From Sarcomyxa edulis (taxonomy: Eukaryota > Basidiomycota > Agaricomycetes > Agaricales > Mycenaceae), in assembly GCA_009761415.1 (NCBI GenBank), contig QUOL01000009.1, positions 1-64,000 of the forward strand: a DNA stretch of 64,000 nucleotides. The letters run 5' to 3'. Made by a program: the position numbers and the translations under genes. Shown piece by piece: positions 46,466 to 58,470 of this stretch (position 1 is its first letter; each line of letters starts with the position of its first letter). The notes beneath the pieces are model-generated. The model was not told the DNA's origin, did not search any database, and saw only the letters and a program-made list of their open reading frames with translations.

Positions 46466-49400
46466 ATGGCAAGTCCATCTCCAAGCCCCAAACCCACACA
46501 TCTAACATCTGCCTCGTCTTCGTCTTCGTCTCACAGCCCGTATGCAATGACTGCGGAGGAACCGTCATCGAATACGACCACGCTGCTGGGAACGGCTTCT
46601 GCGTCAAATGCGGGACGGTCGTAGAGGAAGGCGCTATTGTTAATGAACTCACTTTTGGAGAGACTTCTGGTGGTGCTGCTATGGTGCAGGGATCGTATGT
46701 TGGTCAAGGATCCAGTGAGTTACAACCTCTAGTCATTGGTACGACGCTTGCTGACATTGCTTCAGCTCACGCAAGAATGGGCGGTCCATATGGAAATAGA
46801 GGAAGTAACGAGTCCAGAGAACAGACGATAGCGAACGGTCAGTCGCACGCACGCATCCCCTCATCTCATCTCACATTCCCATTCACGTCCTAACATCTCA
46901 TCCCACACCTTACCCAGCAAGCAAGAAAATCCAAAGCATAGCCAACGTCCTCCGTCTCTCCGACGTCGTATGTCTAGCAGCAACCCGCATGTACACCCTC
47001 GCCGTCGAACATAAATTCACCAAAGGCCGTAAAAGCCTCAACGTCGTCGCCGTCTGTCTATACGTCGCTTGTCGACAAAAGGAGACTCGGAATTACATGC
47101 TCATCGATTTTTCTGATCTTCTCCAGGTACCCATTTCCTCCATTACCATCATTCACCACGTCTTGCCTTCCCTTTACCTTCCCCTTCCCATGACACTAAC
47201 ACTAACAACCCCCCCCTTTTTTTGCAGGTCAACGTCTTCGAACTAGGCCACACCTACCTACAACTAATCCAGACCCTCAACCTCCGCCTCCCCCTCCTCG
47301 ACCCAACCCACTACCTAACCCGCTTCTCCTCCCTCCTCGAATTCGGCTCCGAAACCCAAAAAGTAACCACAGACGCCATCCGCCTCGTCCAACGCTTCGA
47401 CCGCGACTGGATGTCCCACGGCCGCCGCCCCTCAGGTATCTGCGGCGCCGCCCTCCTCCTCGCAGCCCGTATGAATAATTTTAGGAGGAGTATAGAGGAG
47501 ATCGTGCAGGTGGTGAAGATTGCGGAGTCGACGGTGCGGAAGAGGGTTAGGGAGTTTGGGGGGACGCCGAGTGGGGGGTTGACGTTGGCGGATTTTAGGG
47601 AGGTTTGGTTGGAGGAGGAGATGGATCCGCCGGCGTTTACGAAGGGGAGGGCCGCTGAGGCCGAGGCGGCTGAGGCGCATGCCGAGGCCGCTGAGGGGGC
47701 GCAGGCGCAGGCTGGGGCGGCGGCGGAGGAGGCGCAGGCTGAACAAGAGGCAGAAGCGGAATCGTCAGCGACGAAGGGTAAAGGCAAGACGAAGGGAAAG
47801 ACGAAAGGAAAGAGCAAGACCACCAAGAAAGCCTCGAAGGGCTCGAAGAAGAAGAACGGCAAGCGGAAGAGAGAAGACGACTCTGATGGAGGCGACGGAG
47901 CCGTTGAAGCGGAACCTGCGAGAAAGAGGGTACCTATAGACCCGGCGTTGTTGAATGAGGGGATACTCGCAGGCGTCGTAGATCCCGACGGAATTCCACC
48001 ACCAGCACGGCGTATTCAGATTCCCGACGAAATGATCATAGATCCTGATACCGGAACACCACCAGCACCACCGCGGCGTTATGAGATCTCGGATAGTGAT
48101 ATCGATCCGGCGTTGCTTGCATCTTCACCTCCTCATAGACTTCCGCCACCAGCGCACTCGCAATCGCCACCGTCAGAAATCCCACCTCCGGATCCAGAAA
48201 CATCACCCATCCCAGTCCCAATCCCCGAACCGCCATCAGAAAGCGCCGTAGACGACCCAGCTACCACAATCCCCGAACCCACGCCTGCGCCTCCAGAAAC
48301 CCCCCCAGACGACCCAGCCACCACACCCACACTCGTCGACGACCCACCCACCACACTCACACTCATCGACGACCCAGCCAGCACACTCATCGCCGAAGAA
48401 GTCACCACCTACCTGCACAACCCCCAAGGTCTCCTCTTAACCGAAGCCCTCGACGAAGCGGAGGAGAGGCGGTTGGCGTTGATTGATGAGCGGCGGCGGG
48501 TAGCGTTAGCTAGAAAAACCGCGTCAGCGCAGAACACCGTTGATGGCGAGTCAGCGCAGATGGCTGGTGATGAGATGACCGTCGATGGCGAGTCAGCGTT
48601 AGCATTAGCACAAAGCACCGTTGATGTGGATGTCGACGACGAGCTCCTCGGTCTAGACGAAGAGGAATTAGACGCATTCCTCCTGAATGAAGAGGAAGTG
48701 AGGATTAAGGAGCGGGTGTGGGTTGAGATTAATAGGGATTATCTTGAGGCGCTTGCAGGTGTGTGTTTTACTCTATCATTCGGACTCTGGTGATTTGATT
48801 ACTCTCGGTATCGTGTGTTTTTCTATCGTTCGCACTATCGCTGTGTTCTTTCATCATTCGCACTTTCGTGTGTTTTTTTCTCGTTCACATTATCGTCGTG
48901 CTCATTTTCGCATCCATCTTACTCGTTTTGCTGACTGGTCTGGCGTTTTTTTTCTTGACAGCCAAAGGCGAACAGGAAGAAACGGGCTCAACGAGCAAAA
49001 GCAAGAAGGTTCGTGTTCGTATCCCACTCCGTTACAATTCTTTTTTTTCTTATTTCTCAAAAATCCCTTCTCATTCAACTCCTATCCATCCCGAATGCTT
49101 CGCAACACATCCTGATTCGCGAACCCCGCTTCCCAACCTATCATGCTAACACCCCACCCCCCCTCCTACAGCGCCGAAAAACAACCACAACCACAAAACA
49201 ACGCGACGCATCAACACCACACGCCAGCACCGCCGCCGAATCCGTGCGCAACCTCATCAAGAAGAACCCGCGGTATAGTAAACGTATTAATTATGATGCT
49301 TTGAAGGATCTTTTCGTCGATGGTGGTGGTGTTCGTGGTGGTGGTGGTGGTCTTGGTGGTGGTGCTATGGGAATGGGTATGGGTATAGGAACGGGTATGG

Positions 49401-49705
49401 GAATGGGAATGGGTATGGCAATGCCAGGGGACGATAAAGACGACGACGATTTGTATACCATGTCTATGGACGATAACGATAAGAGTGACGGGGAGGGGAT
49501 GGGGATGGGGATGGTGGTGATCGAAGAGGAACCTGGGACAGTTGCTTTGACTCCAGCTTCAGCTTCGAAGTCAAGACCGCGGGTTCCAGGAGCTGAGGAA
49601 GACGACCCGGACCCAGACGCGGAGGAGTTGAGTGATAAGGAAGATGGGGATGAGGGTGGGGATGATGTGGTAGGTTGGGAAGATGCGTATGAGCAGGAGA
49701 TATGA
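46466..49705 (+). CDS. BRF1: TFIIIB subunit BRF1 (TFIIB-related factor), 857 aa
   Basis: Component of TFIIIB that bridges TFIIIC, TBP and RNA polymerase III at tRNA and 5S genes, in the nucleus. Exons 46466-46468, 46537-46714, 46766-46837, 46918-47126, 47228-48758, 48962-49008 and 49172-49705 total 2,574 nt. The zinc ribbon (CNDC at 4-7, CVKC at 23-26) is followed by EIA-type NELTFGETSGGAAMVQGS and two cyclin folds (DVVCLAATRMYTLAVEHKFT; RLVQRFDRDWMSHGRRPSGI, residues about 80-270). Basic, acidic and Pro-rich low-complexity regions follow. Brf homology block II is SVRNLIKKNPRYSKRINYDA (about 705-725), then Gly and Met-Gly repeats. To place the ribbon after the ATG, a GC-AG intron (ATG|GCAAGT...CACAG) must be removed directly after the start codon; continuing the ATG frame instead reaches a stop. 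The long exon switches from C-rich to G-rich codon endings near 47470. Confidence 0.92.
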
Positions 49706-50734
49706 TTCGGACCTAGGTGTGGCTCCGATTCTTGGCTTCCTCTGGCAGTCAGACGTTGGGGATGTATGTTATGTTTATTCTTACGGTTACCGTCTATTTT
49801 TCTTGGCTTGTATGTCTTCCATAGCTATTCGATGCGTGTATTTGGTAGACACTGTATCGCTCCTGCTTGTCCTGCCATCGCCATCCGATAACAGTTCAAG
49901 ATATTCTCGATATCGCTACATCTACTCTTGGTCTCGCCACATCTACATTTCTGTATTCCTGGGCAGTCTGACCCGATATAACCGACAAAGTGGAAGCGAA
50001 AGTGAAAGGAAGCAAGTCATTTCCTGGAGATGAGTATGTAGGGTTTGGAAGAACTTCGATGCCGCACAAAAATACAAATACACATTATGCATGCAAAGAA
50101 AAAGAGTCCGTAGACCAGATCGATAACTGATCATAGGATACGCCACCTTGGAGGAAGATAACTGATCATAGGATAAGGATAAGATACGCCAACCTGGAGG
50201 ATAGATGGATGGAAGGCGATTCGGATTCGGATAGCAAAGAACAGAGAACAATGGTGAAGAACAAGGACGAAACGAAGCTAGAACGAAACGTTGCGTCTCG
50301 ACTCTCCGATATATATGCGAGATGGAAAAGCATGCTGCAGCTGGATTTAGCCGTCCTATAGGCTGTCGAACGTGAGTTAAATCGATGCAGGGGAAAGGTC
50401 GGCAGACGTTCAGAACGAGAGATGGCCTCAACTGATAAACTGATAAGGACGGGATGCTGTTAGCTGTAAGTATTTTCGACGCGTCCAAGGGGTTAATGCT
50501 AGTGGATGCCCATTCAAGAGTTAATAGTTAGGTTTCGCCGACGGGAAGTAGCGGGAACCCACAAACGAATGGTAAAACGGCCTCTGAGTCTGGTTATATC
50601 GGAGAAATGGAATTGGGATTCAGGCGGGCAGGCGGGCTGAAGCTGGGGGGTATAAAGCCTAGACGAGGGTTACGGTCTAGTCAACCCATCTTACCTTCTT
50701 CAAAGCCTACAACCCAACCCCTCAGTATACAATC
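49706..50734. other. Intergenic region with an inverted upstream module and a TATA box
   Basis: GATAACTGATCATAGGATA occurs twice (50122 and 50157) near GATACGCCA words, and TCCTATAGGCTGTCGAACGTG at about 50354 is the reverse complement of the vWA module, diverged. TATAAA lies at 50651-50656, about 80 bases before the small gene at 50735. The minus-strand frame 49943-50488 is not supported as a gene. Confidence 0.55.
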
Positions 50735-51069
50735 ATGAAACGCGGAGCTCGTGCGACACGTACGTACATTGTTTTCTTATTTATCGGCTGGGACACACTG
50801 GGACTGACTATATCTCTCGTACTCGTACTAGCGGTAGCAGCTACTGGAGCCCCAGTCTCTGGTGGACCGAAGAAATCCCCATCTGCTACCCCACAATCCC
50901 GTACACCCACACAGGTACGTCAAAACGTTGCGCTAATGATATGGAATGCTTACCGAGGACTTGAATACTTGAATAGGCCAAGGGTGAGGCAAAGCCCACG
51001 CCAGGCTCACCTATACGTCCTTCGACCGCGGAAGCGGGAGGGAAAGCCAAGGCACCGAGAAAGAAATAG
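50735..51069 (+). CDS. Small basic low-complexity protein, 66 aa
   Basis: Exons 50735-50759, 50832-50914 and 50977-51069 total 201 nt. It is rich in Pro, Ala, Lys, Ser and Thr: APVSGGPKKSPSATPQSRTP in the middle and AGGKAKAPRKK at the end. It has no domain, signal peptide or membrane segment and is predicted to be disordered and strongly basic. Support comes from the TATA box about 80 bases upstream, consensus splice sites (GTACGT donors, CTAG and ATAG acceptors) and a frame kept across three exons. The family is not recognised; function unknown, with nucleic-acid binding only a guess from charge. Confidence 0.55.
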
Positions 51070-51129
51070 TTGTTAGTCAAGTCGAGTTTTGAAGAGATGT
51101 TTTTTTCGGATGGATGGATTGGAGTGCTA

Positions 51130-51789
51130 CTAGGAGAAGAGTGGCGAGTAGCATGGAAAGAATACATTTAATTGATAATCTGGGTTACTTACCTCTGAGT
51201 TGTCACGAGAAAGTGTGATCCCAGTTGAGCAGAGTTGTACCCGACCCGAGAGAGCTAATGCGAAGTGACGCAGCGGACTGGCGTCGAAACGATACTGTGC
51301 GTATAACGAACGACGCCTGGTGAGCAAGTTTGGACGGGAATTTGAAGAGTTTACTGTTATCATCGACGAGAGCCTGAGAACTCCAATGCAGCATGTGGCC
51401 TTCTTTACTTTTAGATTCGGAACGCAGGCGAGAGTGGGAGTAGGGGTCCGAGTGGGATTTTCGTCACGGAGGGAGGGCTTCACGATGACGAAAGGCAATT
51501 CCGCGTACCATCTTTGAGCCCTATTGATCGCGAACTTTGGGTCTGCGTCGAGACTAGCATGGGAGGCTTGGACACACTCGTTGAGAAGAGTGGCAAGCTG
51601 TTCGTAATGACGAACCTGGTATCCTAATAGGCTACATTTGATGGGATGAGGCATCGATACATAGGCTACATCAAGTGGTGACGCGAGTCTATCCAGGATG
51701 CAGTGGTCATTCTCGAGAGAGTCTCTGTGCCCTGGCTTGAGAACAGGTCGGTAGTTCAGAGGTGTCTTTGGGGATAGAATCTGGGCCAT
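51130..51789 (-). CDS. Hypothetical protein, 219 aa, single exon
   Basis: Uninterrupted frame from an ATG at 51789. The middle part (ECVQASHASLDADPKFAINR, QRWYAELPFVIVKPS) looks protein-like, while the end is Ser/Arg-rich without pattern. No domain, signal or membrane segment is recognised. It is convergent with the 66-aa gene, with about 60 bases between the stops. It could be a chance frame; no splice evidence or paralogue supports it. Confidence 0.35.
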   Translation of the reverse strand: MAQILSPKTPLNYRPVLKPGHRDSLENDHCILDRLASPLDVAYVSMPHPIKCSLLGYQVRHYEQLATLLNECVQASHASLDADPKFAINRAQRWYAELPFVIVKPSLRDENPTRTPTPTLACVPNLKVKKATCCIGVLRLSSMITVNSSNSRPNLLTRRRSLYAQYRFDASPLRHFALALSGRVQLCSTGITLSRDNSEVSNPDYQLNVFFPCYSPLFS

Positions 51790-52375
51790 TCCAGTAGCAG
51801 GGACTCAGTGTCATGTATGGGCTTGATATTCGGGCAGGAGTGGCGACGCTGAATCTTGTGGTAGGCGTGGTTCCCGTGACAAGGGTGGTACCAACTTGGC
51901 GGATAGCATAGAACGTGCTACCATTCTAGCAGAAAGTATTGGAACGTTCAGTTCATGTCTACGCTCGAAGGCTGGATGTGTTGGCTTGAATGAGTTATTT
52001 CCGAGTGAAGCGTGACCGTGTAGTGACTGGTTTTCACATTAGGTGCAACTTCGTGCTGCAAAAATTTCGGGTTATTTGCCAACTCATCGATGGATGCCTT
52101 GAGGGTAAGATAATTAGACATACTTGGAAAATTTGGGTAGTGTGGACCTGTAGCTGTGGGACGGAGAGAGAGTTGATGCCGCGTGGGAATTTAGGTCTAA
52201 GAATTGTTGAGTCTCTCCAAGCTTGTTCTGCCAGTGGACTCTCAGCTTATCCTTGGATTCGAACGATCATTCTCTTTGTTTCCTTATCAGAGTTTTGTGA
52301 ATCTCTTCCTGCGTTTTGCCGTGTATTTGGACTGACTGTGCTCGACGTATAGGACACATATCTCGGACGTTCAAA
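51790..52375. other. Upstream region of the F-box gene
   Basis: Only short frames; a plus-strand frame 51990-52352 has no domain. No TATA box recognised. Confidence 0.45.
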
Positions 52376-54175
52376 ATGGCGAGTTTTGCCACTACGGACA
52401 TGGACCGCGTTTTGCGCATTCCCGAACTCCTAGACATGATTTTCGGGTTCCTGGACATGCGTAGCTCCAACGAGTCTCTTGGATGCATCACTGTATGCAA
52501 GCAGTGGTCTGAAATCGCGTTGGATTCGCTCTGGAGGGATGTGAATAGTCTTCGCCGTTTGTTCCATGTTTTGAGCCCTCTACGAATGCGCATAGGTATA
52601 GGAGGCGCTCTAAAATATGACTGGGTGAGCTTTTGTATCCTTTCCACTGTATGCTGGTCTCATTATCTATTAATTCTCTTTCTGTTATAGGTATTCACTA
52701 AACTCCCGGACGCGAACGATTGGAGGCGTTTCGAAAAGTACAGTTCGCGTGTTCGGCATCTGCGTTTTCAAGCTGGACCTAGGTCTGGTATGCCACACGC
52801 TGATGTGTTCAATGACGTCGCAAGAACGCGAACTACTCTCGACATACTCCCAAACCTACGCACTCTCGAGTGGAATCTGCCACTTTCTCTCTGTGTGTTG
52901 TTCATGCACAAAGGCATAAAGCAGTTCTCGGTATATTTAAAAGCGCCTCCTGATGCACTCTTCCAGGAAATCGTTTCTCGAATGCCGAACTTGACGTGTT
53001 TAGATCTTCGAGGGGAACCACCGGTGAAGGACATGGAGCCTGCCCTCCTCGACCTCCTTCGTGGTCTCCCAAAGCTCTACAAAGTTGTGTTCCCTCGATT
53101 TTACGTTACGTCACGAGTAGCGGAGACTCTTTCGTTGTCTCGTTCCCTTGAAACCATCGAATTTCAATATGGGCCTGAACAAGGTTCCGGTGATCCCAAC
53201 GACGTCCACATATTCTCACCAACACTCACAGAGGGGGCCTTTCCATCCTTGACCGATCTATCGCTGAGTATCCGATTCGGGGATGCCGCACGATTTTTGG
53301 ACCTTGCATTTGCTCCGACCAATATCACCATATTTTACCTCGACTCTCCCCTCTTGGAGTCACCATCAGACGTTCATGCCATACTCGACATCCTCGCCGA
53401 AAACTGCCAACTCTTAGAGAATCTCACTCTAATGTCACTCATCACAGCTACCACCTCCGATGCGCTCGTCGCAGAAGACCAAATTACGTTCGCAAACCTG
53501 AGACCGCTGCTGAGGTTTCCTAGCCTGACCAAGTTCGAGCTGCTACATACCTATCCTTTATACATTTCCTTGGAGGATGTTGAGGAGCTCGCGAGAAAAT
53601 GGCCATCCCTGGAGCGGCTTGTGTTAAATAACGAGCCGGCCGTCCTTCAACATTCCTCACTCACATTGGCGGCGCTATTGCCGTTTGCGCGTTACTGCCC
53701 GAAGCTAGAGCAACTAGGTCTCTTTATGAACGCCTCGACGTCGGATTTGCCTCCGTCGGACCCCCTGGAGCCTTTCCAGAGTCTAAAAGTGTTATGTATG
53801 GGCGTATCCATCATCTCCGACCCAGGTCTTGTCGCGCTTTTCCTAAGTCAAATATGTCCTCTCGGATGTGGGTTAAACTCCGGCGTAACTTGGGAGGACG
53901 ATTATTCTGGTGTCGATGAGGGTATCATGGAGTCGGTAAGGTTGAGATGTGAAAAGTGGCACAAGGTATGTTGTAGTTCTCTGGTTTCCCTTCGATTGTC
54001 TCTAACATGTTGAATGTAGGTCCAAGAACTGCTGCCGCTTCTCACTCAGCTACGGATGGAAGAGAGGGATAGAGCACGGATGCTACAAACCGAAGTCGAG
54101 GACCTACGCATCCGCACCGGGCTAATGATGGATCGAAACAAGGAGATAGATGAAGATCGATGTGTGGCATTGTAG
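52376..54175 (+). CDS. F-box protein, 559 aa
   Basis: Exons 52376-52624, 52691-53965 and 54020-54175 total 1,680 nt. An F-box lies near the N-terminus: RVLRIPELLDMIFGFLDM, then TVCKQWSEIALDSLWRDV (residues about 11-60), the layout of Agaricomycete F-box proteins. The rest is leucine-rich repeat-like without a strict consensus (LRTLEWNLPLSL, MPNLTCLDLRG, FPSLTDLSLSI, WPSLERLVLNNE, FQSLKVLCMG). A short coiled coil rich in Glu and Arg ends the chain. Such proteins link targets to SCF ubiquitin ligases through Skp1; the target is unknown. The gene is intact and in single copy in this window. Confidence 0.88.
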
Positions 54176-54812
54176 CATCGCCAGGTCCTATTTATCATTC
54201 TCACGACTCACAAGGTTGGAAGTTGTTGTATCATTATCAGGAATCGCGACGGTCCTTTCTTTCCTTGCAAATTATGAATGTCAGATATGTACCAAGACGC
54301 GATCGTATATTCAGTTGCTGCTATGTATCTCTTTCTACTTATCGAATCTCCTGAGGTAGTCCAACTCCTTGTAAGCGGCCACGCCTCCAGAGTCGTGTAT
54401 CCATTATTATATCACCCATGCTATTCAAATCGCGATGGCACAGCTACTGCAGAAAACATATGATGCGCATAGTCAGGTCAACCAAATTGGTCATAGAATT
54501 GAGGCGTTCTGACCCTTGTCCCCGAGGCTTACTATCACACTGTTGTTCGCCAATGTGGCTAGGTGTGGCCACTAGAACTCGCAATTCCTGAACAGCATAT
54601 TCTCGAAAATTACAAGAAGGAACAATAACGACTTTCCAACCTCACGCGCTTTTGTTCATCCTTCTTGCTCGAATACCCCATTCTGGCAAGACGCCAAGCT
54701 GTGGCGGTCACGAACGATCAGATAAATACAGCTTCCGCGGGCACTTATTAGAGCTTCCAAGAAAAAAAAAATCCCTGAAAAAATCTCTCCAGCCATATAT
54801 CAATCACTCACC
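54176..54812. other. Intergenic region
   Basis: No gene recognised. Unlike the other vWA genes, no CGAAAGCCC module or clear TATA box precedes the vWA gene at 54813; an A-rich tract lies at 54762-54785. Confidence 0.5.
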
Positions 54813-55747
54813 ATGGGCTCACTTTCTGAAGATGCTCTAGAGATCTTGAGGAAATATGACACAGTCCTAATCGTCGACGATTCCGGATCAATGAGAGGAG
54901 AGCGGTGGCGACAGGTAAGCACGTACCCAAGCTTCATCCTTCACATTTCACGACCTCACTGTAGCTTTGAACGTAACGCCACAGGCAGGGCAAGCTTTGG
55001 CCGAACTAGCAGATGTGGCAGCACAATACGATACCGATGGCATCGAAATCCGTTTCCTCAATTCATCCAAGAAGGGAAAAGGTCTCAAGGTCTGTAGGGA
55101 CTATACGTTGTTCTCCGTCAGTATAGATGGGAGATAGGAACAATGCTGAACGTCACAAATTATTTCCCGCAGAGCGCACAGGATGTCGAGGAGATCTTCA
55201 ACTCTGTGATACCATATGGACCTACTCCTCTAGGCAAGAAGTTGAAGAAGCTCCTAAAAGTATATCTGAAACGTCAATCGAAGTCTCCGGACTTGAAGCC
55301 AGTCAACTACATCGTATTGACGGACGGGGTACCGTGTAAGTACCTTTATGAGTGTTGGATCTAGATTTACGTATGCTCACCGATTGCCCGTGGACTGTAG
55401 CGGACGAAGTTGAGACAGTGATTGTGAATGCAGCAAAAATAATGGACGGAAGAAATATGCCACTGACACAAATCGGCATCCAATTCGTACAGGTAGGGCA
55501 GGACGCCGATGCAACTAGATACCTGGAGGGTTTGGATAACAATCTTCGCGTTATGCACGCGATTCGAGTGAGATAAAAAATCAAACCCTCCCCATCCACA
55601 AATGAAGAGTCATGCTAATCCCTGGGTTTCTCGTAGGACATCGTCGACACCACCCACCCAGGAGAGAAGCTGGATATAATTAAGATCTTGATCGGGGGCG
55701 TCAACCGCCGAGTGGATAACAAAGGCTCTGCGGTGGTCCAGCAATAG
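54813..55747 (+). CDS. vWA-domain protein with full MIDAS, 215 aa
   Basis: Exons 54813-54914, 54985-55089, 55173-55335, 55401-55567 and 55637-55747 total 648 nt. Clear vWA fold: YDTVLIVDDSGSMRGERWRQ (MIDAS DDSGS), AAQYDTDGIEIRFLNSSKKG, SVIPYGPTPLGKKL (MIDAS Thr loop), VNYIVLTDGVPSDEVETVI, LTQIGIQFVQVGQDADATRY, DIVDTTHPGEK and a C-terminal ILIGGVNRRVD. These marks follow the consensus of fungal stand-alone vWA proteins more closely than the two copies at 42-46 kb. It is therefore probably the conserved family member, and the block copies are derived or from a sister lineage. Function unknown. Confidence 0.87.
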
Positions 55748-56609
55748 GACGCTTCACCTCGCTCTTGTTACCTGTCTAATACTTGATCGTCGTGACACGT
55801 CGCGCTATAAGCAAAGGATTGACCATGAGTTGCGAGATACTGTTAATAGGCTGCATGAATACGAATATCAGGTGCCTCAATATACTCTGTTCCAATTTCG
55901 CGCCGTCCAATGCAGATCGCAAACGCCAGAGGTCTCCCCGGACGTACTCAGTTGTGCTCGCTTTCCCTGTTTGGTCGAGTTCTGATGCATGTTGGATGCA
56001 TGCATGCATAGGCAACGTTGCAAATGTGGGAAACCAAGACCCATCTCCTCAGGGCGTGTCACGGTGGAGGAAGAAGTGTAGCGGAGGCAGCGGAGTCTGA
56101 ACAAACAATAGGCGGAGTACACTTTCATTGTCGCGGGGTTGAAAATAGAACCAAGATCTCGTCCAAAAATAGTTTAGCCCTTCGCCGAAAACATAAATCT
56201 GCCACTTTGTCACTGGTCCCTGTTATTTCAAAAATGTGCTATCGTGACATATCCAATTTTCCTGGCAACTTTCTATCGAACAAGAGTACAAGGACACCGG
56301 AACATGCCTCGAAGCATCCTGAAACCTGCTCTCGCAGTCTTGGACCTCCACCGATTGCACACGCGCCAGATCCTACGGACGAACGGATGGTACGCGTAAC
56401 TGTTCGCGTTTCCAGGGCCCAAGCGTTGTAATATTAAATGAACCATCCGACGAGATAGATATCCAGTGAGGTTCTTTCTTTACGCAACGTGCCTCTTTAT
56501 ATAAATACTTCCCAGATCTTGGCCTGTTTCTACCCTTTCTTTCCCCTTTGCTGCCGTCTTGGATTCGAACAAAACCTACTTTAACAATCCACGACTTCGT
56601 TTACTTCAG
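55748..56609 (+). promoter_or_regulatory. Upstream region of the HMG gene with a TATA box
   Basis: TATATAAA at 56498-56505 is 105 bases before the ATG at 56610, followed by a C/T-rich leader. The leader continues the coding frame upstream without an ATG. No other gene is supported in 55748-56490. Confidence 0.55.
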
Positions 56610-57778
56610 ATGTCTGCCCTCCCCCGCAGAGAACCTTACCCCTCAACTTATGGCTATGATTTGAAACAGGACCCGTCTTACATCCCTCCCAACGATTCCT
56701 CCTCCTCGAATAATGCATCATCTTCATCCTCCAAAAGTAAAAAGAATTCGAGGAAGCAGCCCGTCGGCCACATTCCTCGCCCCAAAAACGCTTTCATTCT
56801 CTTCCGCTGCGACTTTGTTCGTGAGCAGAAAATTCCAGAGACTGTCGAGAGAAATCATCGAAACATCTCTCGAATCGTTGGGAACGTATGGCGGCAGATG
56901 AGCCCGGAGGAGAAAGCCCCTTGGGTACAGAGAGCTGACCAAGAAAGGTTGAGCCACCTACGCACTTACCCCAATTATCGCTACACGCCCATGGTCGACA
57001 GCAACGCATCTCGAAATGGAGGGCCGGAAAGGAAGAAGAGAGGCAGAAATATCGATCCCAAACCTGTCGGGCAGACACCCGACTTCTCGCTGCCAACCGC
57101 TGCCGCGGACATCCCTCGTAGAGCATCGTCCTGCCCTCCTCCTGGATCTATTCCCGTCATGGTGGACCTCGATTCTCCATGCGACATCGATATTTTAGAG
57201 ACTCCACTGACTACGAGGGACGACCAATCCCGTCGTCCCAGTCGTGCGGCCATGTTCCAGTCCGAATCGTTGGACTATATGCTTCCATCTCAATTATCCT
57301 CAACACATCACTTGTATCCTAGCATGTTTACTTTCCCTTGGTCTATCGGTCCCCGTGCCCCAACTCTTTCACGCTTTGATCCCAGAAAAAGTTTCCTGGA
57401 CTTGTTCCAGGGAGACGGTGAAACGTTTCACCCATCCTACCCACCAAGTGCTGAAGGGGAAACAAGCAATTCACCTCAGACACCATTCTCTGACTTTCTT
57501 GTTGACTACGATGTGCGTTCTTTTCTTTCGGTGACGTTTTTCTAATTGACTTACGAGACAATATTTAGGACTTTGACTCAAACTCGTTCCCCTTTATATA
57601 CAACAGCTCGACGACTTCATCATTGCCTACATTCACCGACCCATTTAGTCACGTCAGCGACGGACAAATGTTCACGGGTGGCTTGTCATTCCCTTCATTC
57701 ACTCCCCCCGTGGCTGCTGCTCTCGTCGACGAGAAAGGCCTTCTGAGCGGGGAGCTCTCACATGATCATCACTTTTGA
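56610..57778 (+). CDS. HMG-box transcription factor (MATA_HMG type), 370 aa
   Basis: Exons 56610-57512 and 57569-57778 total 1,113 nt. A Ser/Asn-rich N-terminus with basic patches (KSKKNSRK) leads into one HMG box at residues about 55-125: HIPRPKNAFILFRCDFVREQ, ISRIVGNVWRQMSPEEKAPW and a C-terminal HLRTYPNYRYTP. The RPKNAFI.FR and NVW...EEK.PW words are those of the sequence-specific MATA/SOX-like class found in fungal mating and fruiting regulators. The C-terminal two thirds are low-complexity, rich in Ser, Pro and acidic residues, as in activation domains. The exact regulator cannot be named from this. No mating-type receptor or homeodomain gene lies nearby, so nothing shows that this is the MAT locus. 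Confidence 0.9.
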
Positions 57779-58470
57779 TAACGGAGGTCAGCACTCACCC
57801 ATCGAGTCTCTCGTCGTAATCATCTGACAGCCCGTGTACTCCCTCAGCTCTATTGTCGCCTTCATTCTTTGTGGGGAGTGGCCTACCCCATATCCGGACC
57901 TCTCAAACCATGCCATCATTATTTCAATACATCATCTCTCGACAGAACCATATGCCCTTGTATCCTTTACTCTACCCTATCTCTGTATCTATTCACCTTC
58001 TACGACACACACACACACACTGCTACGAATTCTTGTATTGTTTTTATTCTGATTTCGAATTTGCCTCGGTCTTGTACTTCCCCTCAGTGTCTTCACCCAG
58101 ACGGCTCAGGGACCAAGATCATTCGTATGTATTTATCAGAGGCCTTTGACACAAACACTAAGCATGTGAAAACCAGCGGTCGCCTTGGGGATGTCAAAAA
58201 CAAGGGAGAGCCATCTAAGGTCCAGTCGACAAATTAGATCAAGACATTCAAAATCGGGAAGTCTGAGATATGCATGGCTATATATCCGATCAAACGCACT
58301 GCTGTTGTGTTCTAAAGGGAATAAAACAAAAGAGAAGGATATCGTGAAAAAGTTTCTTGTCTCAATGAGATATGTAGATACAAGAAAGGTATACGGAAGG
58401 GTCCACGAGGTATGTAGGTTCGTCGGGGCCATGCAGCAGTCCAAGAAAGAGGGGAGGATGATCTGAACAG
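57779..58470. other. Intergenic region between convergent genes
   Basis: Contains a short (CA)n run at about 58005-58018 and 3' flanks of the HMG and Cys-rich membrane genes. Overlapping frames have no domain. Confidence 0.5.

Noticed and set aside
47311..47862. Minus-strand 183-codon frame opposite BRF1
   Set aside because: Antisense shadow of the BRF1 cyclin-fold and Ala/Glu-rich coding sequence.
49943..50488. Minus-strand 181-codon frame downstream of BRF1
   Set aside because: Begins in sequence shared with the inverted vWA upstream module and has no domain or conserved composition.
55748..58470. Mating-type locus around the HMG gene
   Set aside because: No homeodomain, pheromone or receptor gene is present on either side; an HMG box alone is not evidence in Agaricomycetes.
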